From: CAVXJN01 sp963762165
Lineage (GTDB): Bacteria; Pseudomonadota; Gammaproteobacteria; JASBUN01
DNA: 64,000 bases
Direction: 5' to 3'
NCBI GenBank assembly: GCA_963762165.1
Contig: CAVXJN010000001.1
Location: forward strand, 868,001-932,000
Positions 34,684-43,135 of the stretch are shown here, piece by piece. Every line of letters starts with the position of its first letter. Position 1 is the stretch's first letter. The notes under the pieces were generated by a model that worked only from the letters and a program-made list of their open reading frames with translations, did not search any database and was not told where the DNA came from. A program made the translations under genes and the position numbers.

Positions 34684-35796
34684 TCAGGGCACGGCGTGAC
34701 TCAGATCGCCGTGCCCGTTGCTCGCTTTTTTGTTGTACAACGCGCGATCGACACTCGCGAGCAGCGTACCCAGATCAGTGCCGTCGCCGGGTGCTTCGCC
34801 GAGGCCGATCGAGGCGCTCAACGGCAGGTCGTTGGCGTGGGCCCAATCCTCGATACGCGTACGGATTCGTTCCGCCGCCACATTCGCCTGCTGCAGGTCG
34901 CTATCCACCAGGAGCATGACGAATTCGTCGCCTCCGTAGCGGGCCACCACATCTGAATCGCGCAAGCTGGTGCGCAGGATTCGCGCCACTTCGCACAACA
35001 CCCGATCGCCCTCAGCATGTCCCCGGGTATCGTTGATGGCTTTGAACTTATCCAGATCGGCAAACATCACCACCACCTGCCGCGGCGCGCCATCTTCCGG
35101 GTTCAGGAGCTTTTCCGCGGCGGCGAACAGCGCCCTGCGGTTGATCAAGCCGGTTAGCGCGTCCAGGCGGCTGCTACGCTCCAGCATGCGCCTGCTGGCG
35201 TCGACACGACTCATGAGGATATAGGCGTAAACCAGCACCAGTGCCGCGAACAGATTCAGAAACAATACGCCTGGATGCATCAGACGGATGTCGGCCGAGT
35301 AACGCAAAGTCAGTACCACCAGCGCCGCTGCAAAGGTCGCCATCAAGGCCTCGGCAAAATAACGCATGCCGTAACGCATGCCGTTGCCCAGCACGATCAG
35401 CATATATACCAGGCTCGAAATGGGAGCTACGAACGGATCGGTCAGCACCGTCATGGATACGGCGACGACGTCGCCCCACATGGTGATCCGCACCCGGCGC
35501 GGAGAGAACCGCACGCGCCGCGCGCGCACGAACCAGAACGTCACCCAGCACATGTAGAGCAGCAGACCACCGCTGACGAACCGCTGACTGAGCCACGGTG
35601 AGGTATAGGCGAAGACAAAATTGAAATAGACGAGGCCGATGGAGGAAAAGACGTAGCGGGTGATGAACTGCAGGCGCTGGTCCGACCATCGCGGTTCATA
35701 CCAATGGTCGCAGAACAGTTCCGAACCCCGCCGGCCGTCGGTTACATGAGCGTCACCGCGTCGGCGACGATTGGAGGCTACTCGACTGGTCGCCAC
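34684..35796 (-). CDS. Membrane diguanylate cyclase with multi-span N-terminal sensor
   Basis: 370 residues from GTG 35796. The first ~195 residues hold about five or six membrane spans, including VYMLIVLGNGMRYGMRYFAE, which resembles the membrane sensor of RpfC-type histidine kinases. A GGDEF domain follows (LDALTGLINRRALF, ADLDKFKAINDTRGH) with GGDEF at 288-292 and the inhibition site RDSD at 279-282. No EAL domain. Likely a membrane-sensed c-di-GMP synthase. It is divergent to folE. The RpfC likeness is by eye and needs a profile search. Confidence 0.9.
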   Translation of the reverse strand: MATSRVASNRRRRGDAHVTDGRRGSELFCDHWYEPRWSDQRLQFITRYVFSSIGLVYFNFVFAYTSPWLSQRFVSGGLLLYMCWVTFWFVRARRVRFSPRRVRITMWGDVVAVSMTVLTDPFVAPISSLVYMLIVLGNGMRYGMRYFAEALMATFAAALVVLTLRYSADIRLMHPGVLFLNLFAALVLVYAYILMSRVDASRRMLERSSRLDALTGLINRRALFAAAEKLLNPEDGAPRQVVVMFADLDKFKAINDTRGHAEGDRVLCEVARILRTSLRDSDVVARYGGDEFVMLLVDSDLQQANVAAERIRTRIEDWAHANDLPLSASIGLGEAPGDGTDLGTLLASVDRALYNKKASNGHGDLSHAVP

Positions 35797-35933
35797 ACAT
35801 GGGCCCCTGCGCTACTTTCACCATGATGGGAGGCATGCTCCGAGGCCGGCATCCGCCGACCGTTGTGCAAGCATAACCCAGATTTGCATATGTGAATACG
35901 CTACGATATCGGCCAAGGTGAATATCCCAGGAC

Positions 35934-35939
35934 TATACT
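35934..35939 (+). promoter_or_regulatory. Weak candidate -10 element before folE
   Basis: TATACT lies 29 bases upstream of the folE ATG. There is no convincing -35 hexamer at the normal distance. It is the only -10-like match that close to the gene and could drive folE from the divergent spacer shared with the GGDEF gene. Confidence 0.35.
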
Positions 35940-35967
35940 TTGCGGCTTGCGCAAAGCGAGCGGAACC

Positions 35968-36597
35968 ATGAGCCAAAAAGAGAAACGCAGCGACCCCGGA
36001 CACTACGCCGAAAACCTCGACGCCGAGCCCGATGAAGTCTATGACCCGGAGTTCGAATCCCTGATCCGCAACGTGCTGGTCAAGCTGGGGGAAGATCCCG
36101 ACCGGGAAGGTCTGCGGCGCACGCCGCTCCGGGTGGCCAAGGCGCTGGATTTTCTAACCAGCGGCTATCAGATGTCCGTCGAACAGGTGGTGCGGGGCGC
36201 GATCTTCGAAGAATCCTGCCAGGAACTGGTTCTGGTCAAAGACATCGAGTTCTACTCCATGTGCGAGCACCATGTCCTGCCGTTCTTCGGCAAAGCGCAC
36301 GTTGCTTATCTGCCGAACCAGAAAATCATCGGGCTGAGCAAGGTGGCGCGTATCGTGGACGTGTTCGCCCGCCGCCTGCAGGTCCAGGAACGGCTCACCA
36401 ACCAGATCGCGGATGCGCTCATGCAGATCCTCGAGCCGCTCGGCGTCGCGGTCATCATGGAAGCCAGTCATTTTTGCATGATGATGCGCGGGGTCCAGAA
36501 ACAGAACAGCTCCACGGTCACCAGCGCCATGCGCGGCAGCCTGCGGGAGAACGCGCGCACCCGCAGCGAACTGCTGGATCTGCTCAAGAATCGCTGA
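35968..36597 (+). CDS. folE: GTP cyclohydrolase I
   Basis: 209 residues from ATG 35968. First step of tetrahydrofolate/pterin synthesis from GTP. Motifs: GLRRTPLRVAKALDFLTSGY, the Zn-binding CEHH in YSMCEHHVLPFFGKAHVAYL, IGLSKVARIVDVFARRLQ and SHFCMMMRGVQKQNSSTVTS. The Cys-His-Cys zinc set and the catalytic His are present. Intact and of standard length. Confidence 0.96.
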   Translation: MSQKEKRSDPGHYAENLDAEPDEVYDPEFESLIRNVLVKLGEDPDREGLRRTPLRVAKALDFLTSGYQMSVEQVVRGAIFEESCQELVLVKDIEFYSMCEHHVLPFFGKAHVAYLPNQKIIGLSKVARIVDVFARRLQVQERLTNQIADALMQILEPLGVAVIMEASHFCMMMRGVQKQNSSTVTSAMRGSLRENARTRSELLDLLKNR

Positions 36598-36623
36598 CGC
36601 ACCGCCGCAGCATGGCGCCATAG

Positions 36624-36929
36624 CCGGATCTGCAGCGGGTCGGCGAAGCGTTCGACCAGCTGCAGGATGCGTGGCGTAGCAGCCAACTGCTCGATGAACC
36701 GGAGTTCATCTACGAAGCCCTCGATCCGCTGCTGCGGGAACTGGCGAGCGATCTCATCGATGGTCTGAGCCGACGGCTGCGGGCGCAGGCAGCGCTGTTG
36801 CCCACCTTGGACCTCGACCGCGAGGCCTGGCGCCCCGTGCGTGGAATCCTGGAGCTGGCGGCCAGGCGCCGACTGTCGAAGCCCTGTCGCCGGCTGTATC
36901 CGGCGGTGCTCGACGAGGATGGCATGTGA
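36624..36929 (+). CDS. Unrecognised protein, possibly truncated at its start
   Basis: An open frame of about 100 codons reads coherently (LQRVGEAFDQLQDAWRSSQL, PEFIYEALDPLLRELASDLI, RRLRAQAALLPTLDLDREAW, RVRGILELAARR) and ends with TGA at 36927-36929. No ATG, GTG or TTG starts it. The nearest in-frame ATG at 36612 is cut off by a TAG at 36621. It may start at an unusual codon, be a 5'-damaged gene or be non-coding. The mostly helical charged composition suggests it is or was a real gene. It fills most of the 446-base gap between folE and the BrkB-like gene; the last 110 bases hold no other feature I can name. Confidence 0.4.
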   Translation, partial: PDLQRVGEAFDQLQDAWRSSQLLDEPEFIYEALDPLLRELASDLIDGLSRRLRAQAALLPTLDLDREAWRPVRGILELAARRRLSKPCRRLYPAVLDEDGM

Positions 36930-37043
36930 CAAGCACAGGTGGGGGCGACATTGCCTCGTGCGGCACCGCGATTCCGGTGATCCCGGCTGACAGTGCGCCA
37001 GACGCGGTGCATAATCGAGCCGTGCTGAAGGCCCTTCGTCAAT

Positions 37044-38405
37044 ATGCTAACGCCCTCTGAACTCCACGCGGCATTACGTCGTCGCCTTTGGAACATCGAC
37101 CTCACGGGGTTGTCGAGACCGCGGCGCCGGCTGGTGTCGTCGCTACGGCTGGCTTACGCGGTGGGTCGCGACATCGCGGAAGGTCAACTCACGCTGCGCG
37201 CCATGAGTCTGGTGTACACGACTTTATTGTCGCTGGTACCGCTGCTGGCCGTCAGCTTTTCCGTGCTCAAGGCATTCGGTGTACACAATCAGGTCGAGCC
37301 TCTGTTACTGAACCTGCTCGCGCCACTGGGCGACAAGGGTCTTGAGATCACAGCTCGGATCATCGAGTTCGTGGAAAACATCAAAGCCGGTCTACTCGGG
37401 TCCGTGGGCCTGGCGTTTTTGATCTACACCGTCATTTCCCTGGTGCAGAAAGTCGAAAGGGCTTTCAACTTCACCTGGCACGTGAATCAGCACCGTCCTT
37501 TTACACAACGGTTCTCCGATTATTTGAGCGTGATTCTGATCGGGCCGGTACTGGTGTTTTCCGCGATTGGATTGACCGCGTCGGTCGCGAGCAGCGGTCT
37601 GTTCCAGCAACTCGCCTCGATCCAACCCCTGGGGACCGTGATCCAGGCAGCGGGCCGCTTGATCCCCTACTTGCTGATCATCGGGGCCTTCACCTTCGTG
37701 TATTTGTTCGTACCCAATACCAGGGTGCGCTGGTGGTCGGCCTTGGTCGGAGCCACAATTGCGGGCGTGCTTTGGGAGTCCGCGGGTTGGCTGTTCGCAT
37801 CCTTCGTGGTGAATTCGGTCAAGTACACCGCGATCTACTCCGCGTTCGCCACCTTGATCGTGTTTATGATCTGGTTGTATCTGAGCTGGTTGATCTTACT
37901 CATCGGCGCCAGCATCGCCTTTTACCATCAGCATCCCGAGTATGTGCGCCTGGAACACAAACCGTTCAAGCTCAGCAACCGCAACCGGGAGAAATTGGCG
38001 CTCAACATCGTGGCGCTGATCGGCAAGCGCTTTTACGAAGCAGCGCCGCAATGGGATATCGAACGCATGGCGCAGCACCTGGGGATTCCGCTGGACGTGA
38101 TCGAGGAAATGACCGAACTGCTCGCCGACGCCGGCCTGCTGGCGCGCGCGTTGGACAGCCCGACCCACTATTTGCCCGCCAGACCAATGGAAACGGTGAC
38201 GGTCAGCGAACTGCTCGAAGCAGTGCGCCGCAGCGGCGGCTCTGCGCAGCTGGACCAACGCCACCGCGCCAGCAACCCTGCAGTCGATCGCATACTGGAA
38301 TGCCTGGAGCGCCAACAGCGGGAGGCGCTTGCCGGACAAACGCTCAAAGATCTGGCGCTTGACGACCTGCCGGACCGCGAAGCCCGGGACTCCAGCGCCG
38401 CCTGA
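37044..38405 (+). CDS. YihY/BrkB-family membrane protein
   Basis: 453 residues from ATG 37044. About six membrane spans in the first 300 residues: RAMSLVYTTLLSLVPLLAVS, AGLLGSVGLAFLIYTVISLV, YLSVILIGPVLVFSAIGLTA, LLIIGAFTFVYLFVPNTRVR and IYSAFATLIVFMIWLYLSWL, a typical BrkB pattern. The C-terminal ~140 residues are cytoplasmic with a winged-helix look (MAQHLGIPLDVIEEMTELLA). Members were once called RNase BN, but that assignment belonged to another protein. Transport function is likely; substrate unknown. Confidence 0.92.
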   Translation: MLTPSELHAALRRRLWNIDLTGLSRPRRRLVSSLRLAYAVGRDIAEGQLTLRAMSLVYTTLLSLVPLLAVSFSVLKAFGVHNQVEPLLLNLLAPLGDKGLEITARIIEFVENIKAGLLGSVGLAFLIYTVISLVQKVERAFNFTWHVNQHRPFTQRFSDYLSVILIGPVLVFSAIGLTASVASSGLFQQLASIQPLGTVIQAAGRLIPYLLIIGAFTFVYLFVPNTRVRWWSALVGATIAGVLWESAGWLFASFVVNSVKYTAIYSAFATLIVFMIWLYLSWLILLIGASIAFYHQHPEYVRLEHKPFKLSNRNREKLALNIVALIGKRFYEAAPQWDIERMAQHLGIPLDVIEEMTELLADAGLLARALDSPTHYLPARPMETVTVSELLEAVRRSGGSAQLDQRHRASNPAVDRILECLERQQREALAGQTLKDLALDDLPDREARDSSAA

Positions 38406-38481
38406 TCAGCGGCGCCGCCACATCCACATTACGTGGTCGAACCCGACCGCGGCTCGGCAACCGGCGACCTTGCTGGTGCGA

Positions 38482-38688
38482 TTATGTCTGCGGTGTAACG
38501 TTGGCGGCCTGAAGTCCCTTCGGACCGCGTTCGACTTCGAAGTTTACCGTCTGTCCTTCGGCCAGCGTCCGAAAACCGCTGCCTTCGATCGCCGAATAAT
38601 GTACGAACACATCGTCCCCGCCGTCCTGGGGAGCGATGAAGCCATAGCCTTTCGATTCATTGAACCACTTCACAGTGCCAGTTGTCAT
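38482..38688 (-). CDS. Cold shock protein, CspA-like
   Basis: 68 residues from ATG 38688 (ATG 38703 is in frame). Single-strand nucleic-acid-binding cold shock domain with RNP1 KGYGFI and RNP2 VFVHYSAI, starting MTTGTVKWFNESKGYGFI. A gap of about 236 bases lies upstream on this strand, room for the long leader typical of csp genes. The gap shows no other recognisable signal. One of two cold shock domains in the window, the other being fused to HPF at about 49.5 kb. Confidence 0.95.
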   Translation of the reverse strand: MTTGTVKWFNESKGYGFIAPQDGGDDVFVHYSAIEGSGFRTLAEGQTVNFEVERGPKGLQAANVTPQT

Positions 38689-38924
38689 CAGCAAAAACCT
38701 CAAACAGAAATCTCGAACACAGTCGATTTGAGAATGAGCCGTTGCGAAGCGAACTGCGACTCAACGCTCTCGAGAATCGACCACGGGCTCCGTGAGTATA
38801 GCCAGCAGTTTTTGAAGCTGCCATGACAGGACTGCGGCGCGGATCAAGGCATCCGCGGCGGTTCGTAAATGCAAACTGTGGGCGCCAAAGCGGTGCCAGA
38901 GACGGGGCGCGACACCCACCTCCC

Positions 38925-39209
38925 TCAGTCTTTGATCCAACCTTGCAGGGCTTCAATGATCTTGCGCGCCTGGTCGGCGCTGGAGATATTGAATTTCGAT
39001 TTCTGTTGATACGCACCATTGCGTTTCTGGTACCGACGAATCGTGTATTTCTCCGGACCGTAGTCGTCCTTCTGCCGATCCCAGTCCTGGTAGCGGAACA
39101 GCACCGTCGCCCATGCGCCTTTGGTCAGCACAACTTTGTCGAGTTGTTTGACGAGTTGCACGCCGTCTTCGCTGTAATCAACACTGAGTTCTTCAACTTC
39201 CGACGCCAT
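38925..39209 (-). CDS. Conserved hypothetical protein
   Basis: 94 residues from ATG 39209. Soluble and charged: VDYSEDGVQLVKQLDKVVLT, then KGAWATVLFRYQDWDRQKDD, YTIRRYQKRNGAYQQKSKFN and ADQARKIIEALQGWI. It looks like a small alpha/beta protein. I recognise the general type as conserved in gammaproteobacteria but cannot name a function. It precedes the YcgL gene's 5' side on the same strand with about 60 bases between. Confidence 0.7.
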   Translation of the reverse strand: MASEVEELSVDYSEDGVQLVKQLDKVVLTKGAWATVLFRYQDWDRQKDDYGPEKYTIRRYQKRNGAYQQKSKFNISSADQARKIIEALQGWIKD

Positions 39210-39268
39210 GATGTCCTCGCTATGTTTTTGATGAAATGGTCAGGGCACGACCGAATTGATTGTGCCGT

Positions 39269-39514
39269 TCAAAGCTGCGCATGAATCGGCGGCATCTGCA
39301 GGAAATAGCCTTCGACGCGCAACTGCGCCAACACTTGACCGGCGTCCGCGCGGGCCAGCGGCCGTGCGGGATGCAACTTTAGATTCATCACCCAATCCAG
39401 GCGCCCGAGTTTGGCCAATAACGCCGCTGGCACTCGGGAAAAATCGTTTTCCCGTTCCACGTATAGATAGGTATCCGACTTGGCACTACTTTTGTAGATT
39501 GAACACTGCGTCAT
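39269..39514 (-). CDS. YcgL-domain protein
   Basis: 81 residues from ATG 39514. The YcgL fold motifs are clear: CSIYKSSAKSDTYLYVEREN, DFSRVPAALLAKLGRLDWVM, LKLHPARPLARADAGQVLAQ and EGYFLQMPP. The family is restricted to gammaproteobacteria and has no settled function, so it also helps place the organism. Intact. Confidence 0.9.
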   Translation of the reverse strand: MTQCSIYKSSAKSDTYLYVERENDFSRVPAALLAKLGRLDWVMNLKLHPARPLARADAGQVLAQLRVEGYFLQMPPIHAQL

Positions 39515-39656
39515 TCGGGGCGCTCTGGCATGGTTGCCAACCGTTGCCGGAGCGCTACCTTAGCAAATGCGCAGTTGTGGCGACAGCACAGCGGCGTAAA
39601 GTTGGGTGCTATCAAGTTCTTGGGCCTGCGCAGCCCGAAACGCAGAGGAACCCGTC

Positions 39657-39971
39657 ATGCACAGGCACGCCATCGCCAACGTAGGCCAACTGGTCCGTCA
39701 CAAGCTGTTCGACTACCGTGGCGTGGTGGTGGACGTGGACCCAGTGTTCATGCAGTCCGACGAATGGTACGACACCGTGGCCCGCTCGCGCCCGCCCAAG
39801 GACGAGCCCTGGTATCGGGTGCTGGTCGACGGCTCCAATCAGCAGACCTACGTCGCCGAGCGCAATCTGGAAATAGACGACAGCGCCGAGCCCGTCAACC
39901 ACCCGCAGTTGACAGAGTATTTCAACGACTTCTCCGAGGGACGCTACGTTCCGTTCCAGCGCAGTAACTGA
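39657..39971 (+). CDS. hspQ: Heat shock protein HspQ (YccV family)
   Basis: 104 residues from ATG 39657. Hemimethylated-DNA-binding-domain fold: ANVGQLVRHKLFDYRGVVVD, VDPVFMQSDEWYDTVARSRP, KDEPWYRVLVDGSNQQTYVA and YVPFQRSN. In E. coli HspQ acts as a specificity factor for the Lon protease. It lies upstream of ilvD in the same direction, with about 100 bases between. Intact. Confidence 0.93.
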   Translation: MHRHAIANVGQLVRHKLFDYRGVVVDVDPVFMQSDEWYDTVARSRPPKDEPWYRVLVDGSNQQTYVAERNLEIDDSAEPVNHPQLTEYFNDFSEGRYVPFQRSN

Positions 39972-40073
39972 CTCGCCGGCGTCCGGTCCGGCCGGCGGAT
40001 GGCCGCCGCTATTCAGTGCCCGGCCAAGAACCGGTAAACTGGGCGTTTCGCCCAAGATTTCGCCGGAGTGGCC

Positions 40074-41759
40074 ATGACCAACAAGCTCAACCGTTACAGT
40101 TCCCGCATCACGCAGCCCAAATCCCAAGGCGCGTCCCAGGCCATGCTCTATGGTACCGGCCTGTCCGCGGAGGACATGGACAAGGCGGAAGTGGGTATTT
40201 CCAGCGTCTGGTGGGAAGGCAATACCTGCAACATGCACCTCAACGACCTCGCCGCCAAAATCAAGGAAGGCGTGCAAGCGGCGGGGCTCACCGGCATGCG
40301 CTTCAACACCATCGGCGTTTCCGACGGTATTTCCATGGGCACCGCCGGTATGAGCTACTCCCTGCAATCCCGCGACCTGATCGCCGATTCCGTGGAAACG
40401 GTCATGAACGCCCAGTGGTACGACGCCAACATCTCGATCCCCGGCTGCGACAAGAATATGCCCGGCGTGCTGATCGCCATGGGCCGGATCAACCGGCCGT
40501 CGCTGATGGTCTATGGCGGCACCATCAAGCCCGGTTACACCAGCAGGGATCACCAGGTCATCGACATCATTTCGGCGTTCCAAAGCTATGGTCAATTTCT
40601 CGGCCAGCACATCGACGAGGAACAACGTCAGGACATCGTCCAAAATGCCTGCCCCGGACCCGGCGCCTGCGGCGGCATGTATACCGCCAACACCATGGCT
40701 TCGGCCATCGAGGCCATGGGCATGTCACTGCCCTATTCGTCGTCTACGCCGGCGGTGGACCCCGGTAAGCTGGAGGAGTGTCTGCGCGCGGGGCAGGCCA
40801 TTCGCCATCTGCTGGAACAGGACATCAAACCCCGGGACATCATGACCCGGGCCGCCTTTGAGAACGCCATGGTGATCGTCATGGCCCTGGGCGGCTCCAC
40901 CAACGCCGTGCTGCACCTGATCGCCATGGCCCGCGCGGTCGACGTACCGCTGGGACTGGACGACTTCCAGGCGGTATCGGACCGGGTGCCGTTCCTGGCC
41001 GACCTCAAACCTTCCGGCAAATACGTCATGGAAGACCTGCACAACGCCGGCGGTACTCCGGCGGTGATGAAATATCTGCTGGACAAGGGCCTGCTCGACG
41101 GCGACTGCCTCACCGTCACCGGCAAGACGGTGGCCGAGAACCTGGCCAACCTGCCCGGCCTGGCGCAGGGCCAGGCGGTGTTCATGTCCCTGGAAAAGCC
41201 GATCAAGAAAACCGGCCACCTGCAGATTCTCAAAGGCAACCTGGCGCCCGGCGGTTCTGTGGCCAAGATCACCGGCAAGGAGGGCGAGCGCTTCGAAGGG
41301 CCGGCGCGGGTATTCGATTGCGAGGAGGATATGCTCAAGGGCCTGGAGGACGGCAAGATCCAAAAGGGCGACGTGGTGGTGATCCGCTATGAAGGCCCCA
41401 AGGGCGGCCCCGGGATGCCGGAGATGCTGACCCCGACTTCGGCGATCATGGGCGCAGGGCTCGGCAACGACGTCGCGCTGCTCACGGACGGCCGTTTTTC
41501 CGGCGGCTCCCACGGCTTCATCATCGGCCACATCGTGCCCGAGGCCCAGGAAGGCGGACCGATCGGTTTGATCCAGGACGGCGATCGCATCGTCATCGAT
41601 GCATCCAGCCGCGAGCTGACGGTGGATTTGAGCGATGCCGAGCTGCAGCAACGCCGCGCCCAGTGGCAGATGCCGCCGTACAAGGCCAGCCGGGGCACGC
41701 TGTTCAAATACATCAAAACCGTAAAAGACGCTTCCCAGGGCTGCGTCACCGACGAATGA
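40074..41759 (+). CDS. ilvD: Dihydroxy-acid dehydratase
   Basis: 561 residues from ATG 40074 (GTG 40068 is possible; GGAG fits ATG better). Fe-S enzyme that dehydrates dihydroxy-acids in valine, isoleucine and pantothenate synthesis. Cluster Cys lie in SSVWWEGNTCNMHLND, ISIPGCDKNMPGVL and PGPGACGGMYTANTMAS. LGGSTNAVLHLIAMARA and LTDGRFSGGSHGFIIGHI are diagnostic. The shorter-form length and the position of the three Cys suggest the [2Fe-2S] subtype. It overlaps the next gene by four bases. Confidence 0.96.
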   Translation: MTNKLNRYSSRITQPKSQGASQAMLYGTGLSAEDMDKAEVGISSVWWEGNTCNMHLNDLAAKIKEGVQAAGLTGMRFNTIGVSDGISMGTAGMSYSLQSRDLIADSVETVMNAQWYDANISIPGCDKNMPGVLIAMGRINRPSLMVYGGTIKPGYTSRDHQVIDIISAFQSYGQFLGQHIDEEQRQDIVQNACPGPGACGGMYTANTMASAIEAMGMSLPYSSSTPAVDPGKLEECLRAGQAIRHLLEQDIKPRDIMTRAAFENAMVIVMALGGSTNAVLHLIAMARAVDVPLGLDDFQAVSDRVPFLADLKPSGKYVMEDLHNAGGTPAVMKYLLDKGLLDGDCLTVTGKTVAENLANLPGLAQGQAVFMSLEKPIKKTGHLQILKGNLAPGGSVAKITGKEGERFEGPARVFDCEEDMLKGLEDGKIQKGDVVVIRYEGPKGGPGMPEMLTPTSAIMGAGLGNDVALLTDGRFSGGSHGFIIGHIVPEAQEGGPIGLIQDGDRIVIDASSRELTVDLSDAELQQRRAQWQMPPYKASRGTLFKYIKTVKDASQGCVTDE

Positions 41760-42031
41760 CGCGCGCGGTGGAGGATGCCTTGGAACAAGCGGTAGCCGCG
41801 ATCGAAGCGGCCCCCGAGTCGCAGCAGGCGCTGTTGTTATACGCCTTGATCAGTACCTTGGCGGTCGAGAAGGCCGGGTGCATGTTCAAACTGACCAAGC
41901 TGCGGGAAATGGACGCCGACACCCGGCAATTCGCCTACGGGCTGATGGAACGTATGGCGCGCGGCGGGAACAGCGGCACGGCGTGGGAACAAGCGCTGGC
42001 GCGCATCGAGCGCGCCATTCGCGGGGCTTGA
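41756..42031 (+). CDS. Small helical hypothetical protein, translationally coupled to ilvD
   Basis: 91 residues; its ATG overlaps the ilvD TGA (ATGA). All-helical soluble protein: EDALEQAVAAIEAAPESQQA, LLLYALISTLAVEKAGCMFK, LREMDADTRQFAYGLMERMA and ARIERAIRG. Family not recognised. The coupling suggests expression with IlvD, though a functional link is unproven. It converges on the next minus-strand gene with two bases between the stops. Confidence 0.7.
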   Translation: MTRAVEDALEQAVAAIEAAPESQQALLLYALISTLAVEKAGCMFKLTKLREMDADTRQFAYGLMERMARGGNSGTAWEQALARIERAIRGA

Positions 42032-42033
42032 AT

Positions 42034-42339
42034 TCAGTCCTGATTCCGCGGCGGCAACACGTCGCGGGTATCGTCCGCGCCCTTTTCAAAACCGTGGGCG
42101 TAAGCCTGGCCCCAGGCCATGACCCGATGGGGGGCTAGGGATTGCGCCGAGTCCTCCGCACACTCCGGGTCAAGCGCTTTGCCGTAGCCCAGTTCCCGCA
42201 TGGCGGAAAGGATTCCGCCGCCGTAGCCGCGGTTGTACCAGCTTTGCGAATCGCCGGGATCGTCGAGAAATCCGGCGCTTTCGCGGCGCAGACGCTTGGC
42301 TAGCGCAATCAACTGCGCGACGACGGGATCGGCCGTCAC
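42034..42339 (-). CDS. Hypothetical protein
   Basis: 101 residues. Soluble, with an N-terminal helix (QLIALAKRLRRES), the motif SQSWYNRGYGGGILSAMRE and AWGQAYAHGFEKGADDT. Not recognised. It starts two bases after the cupin stop, so it is in the same transcript as that gene. It ends next to the converging ilvD-coupled ORF. Confidence 0.65.
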   Translation of the reverse strand: MTADPVVAQLIALAKRLRRESAGFLDDPGDSQSWYNRGYGGGILSAMRELGYGKALDPECAEDSAQSLAPHRVMAWGQAYAHGFEKGADDTRDVLPPRNQD

Positions 42340-42341
42340 GG

Positions 42342-42617
42342 TCAGTCGAGCAGGTAGTGCTTACGCATGGGCTTGATGACCTCCCAAGTGCAGGACATAC
42401 CCTTGGGAAAGTTGACCAAATCCCGCGCCTTGATGGTCACCGGCTCGCCGCCGGTGGGCGTGACCACCGCTTCGCCCTCGAGAATGTAAGCCATTTCCTT
42501 GGTGTCGTAGGTCCACTCGAACGTAGACGGTTCCTTGCGCCAGATTGGCCAGCTGTCCACGTACATCGCTTCCAGCTTCATGGGCGAGGGATTGTGTTCG
42601 ATGGTGATGGTATCCAT
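42342..42617 (-). CDS. Cupin_3 (DUF861) protein
   Basis: 91 residues from ATG 42617. Single cupin barrel with WPIWRKEPSTFEWTYDTKEM, AYILEGEAVVTPTGGEPVTI and ARDLVNFPKGMSCTWEVIKP. These match the ureidoglycine-aminohydrolase-type cupin_3 profile, but no purine-degradation gene is near. It is probably a small metabolic or sensory protein. The start is 24 bases inside a longer frame. Operon with the following unknown gene. Confidence 0.85.
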   Translation of the reverse strand: MDTITIEHNPSPMKLEAMYVDSWPIWRKEPSTFEWTYDTKEMAYILEGEAVVTPTGGEPVTIKARDLVNFPKGMSCTWEVIKPMRKHYLLD

Positions 42618-42708
42618 GGGCGCTCCGATCGGTCGCTGCACTCCAGCGGGGGATTATACCGCAGCCCTTGCCGCTGCTCCGCTGGCGCCGATTGACTAGA
42701 CTACCCCC

Positions 42709-43134
42709 ATGCCCCACGCCAAACGCAGATTCATTCGGCATCCGTTCGACATACCGATCGAAGTCGAGGCCGGCATCCAGGCGCGGGTGAGCCCCACCCT
42801 GCGGGACGTGTGCGATGGCGGCATTTCATTTCAGACACGCCAGCCGGCACGGCCCGGCCAGCGTCTGCGGATCCGCATACCGCTGTTGCAGCCGACCTTC
42901 GAAGCCGAGGGCGAAGTGATCTGGTGCGAAGCGGCGACTGCGGGCGGTTACGAGGTCGGCGTTTCGTTTCTAAATCCGGAAGACGCCTATCGGGCGCGGA
43001 TGATGGAGCAGATCTGTCACATCGAACAGTACCGACGTGAAGTGGAAGTCGGCGAGGGACGTCAACTAAACGACCGGGAGGCGGCGATGGAGTGGATCGA
43101 GCGCTACGCACCCAACTTTCCCGGCGCGGAATGA
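42709..43134 (+). CDS. PilZ-domain c-di-GMP receptor
   Basis: 141 residues. PilZ: the RxxxR motif lies at residues 6-10 (KRRFIRHPFD) and the second motif in RDVCDGGISFQT, where the usual D/N-x-S-x-x-G is D-V-C-D-G-G, with Cys in place of Ser. Further barrel strands are RLRIRIPLLQPTFEAEGEVI and GYEVGVSFLNPEDAYRARMM. It may bind c-di-GMP made by the four GGDEF proteins of this window. The substituted Ser may reduce affinity. It stands alone and converges on the FHA gene. Confidence 0.9.
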   Translation: MPHAKRRFIRHPFDIPIEVEAGIQARVSPTLRDVCDGGISFQTRQPARPGQRLRIRIPLLQPTFEAEGEVIWCEAATAGGYEVGVSFLNPEDAYRARMMEQICHIEQYRREVEVGEGRQLNDREAAMEWIERYAPNFPGAE

Positions 43135-43135
43135 A

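Noticed and set aside
37044..38405. Annotation of the BrkB-like protein as ribonuclease BN
   Set aside because: The old name was transferred in error; the sequence is a multi-span membrane protein without nuclease motifs.
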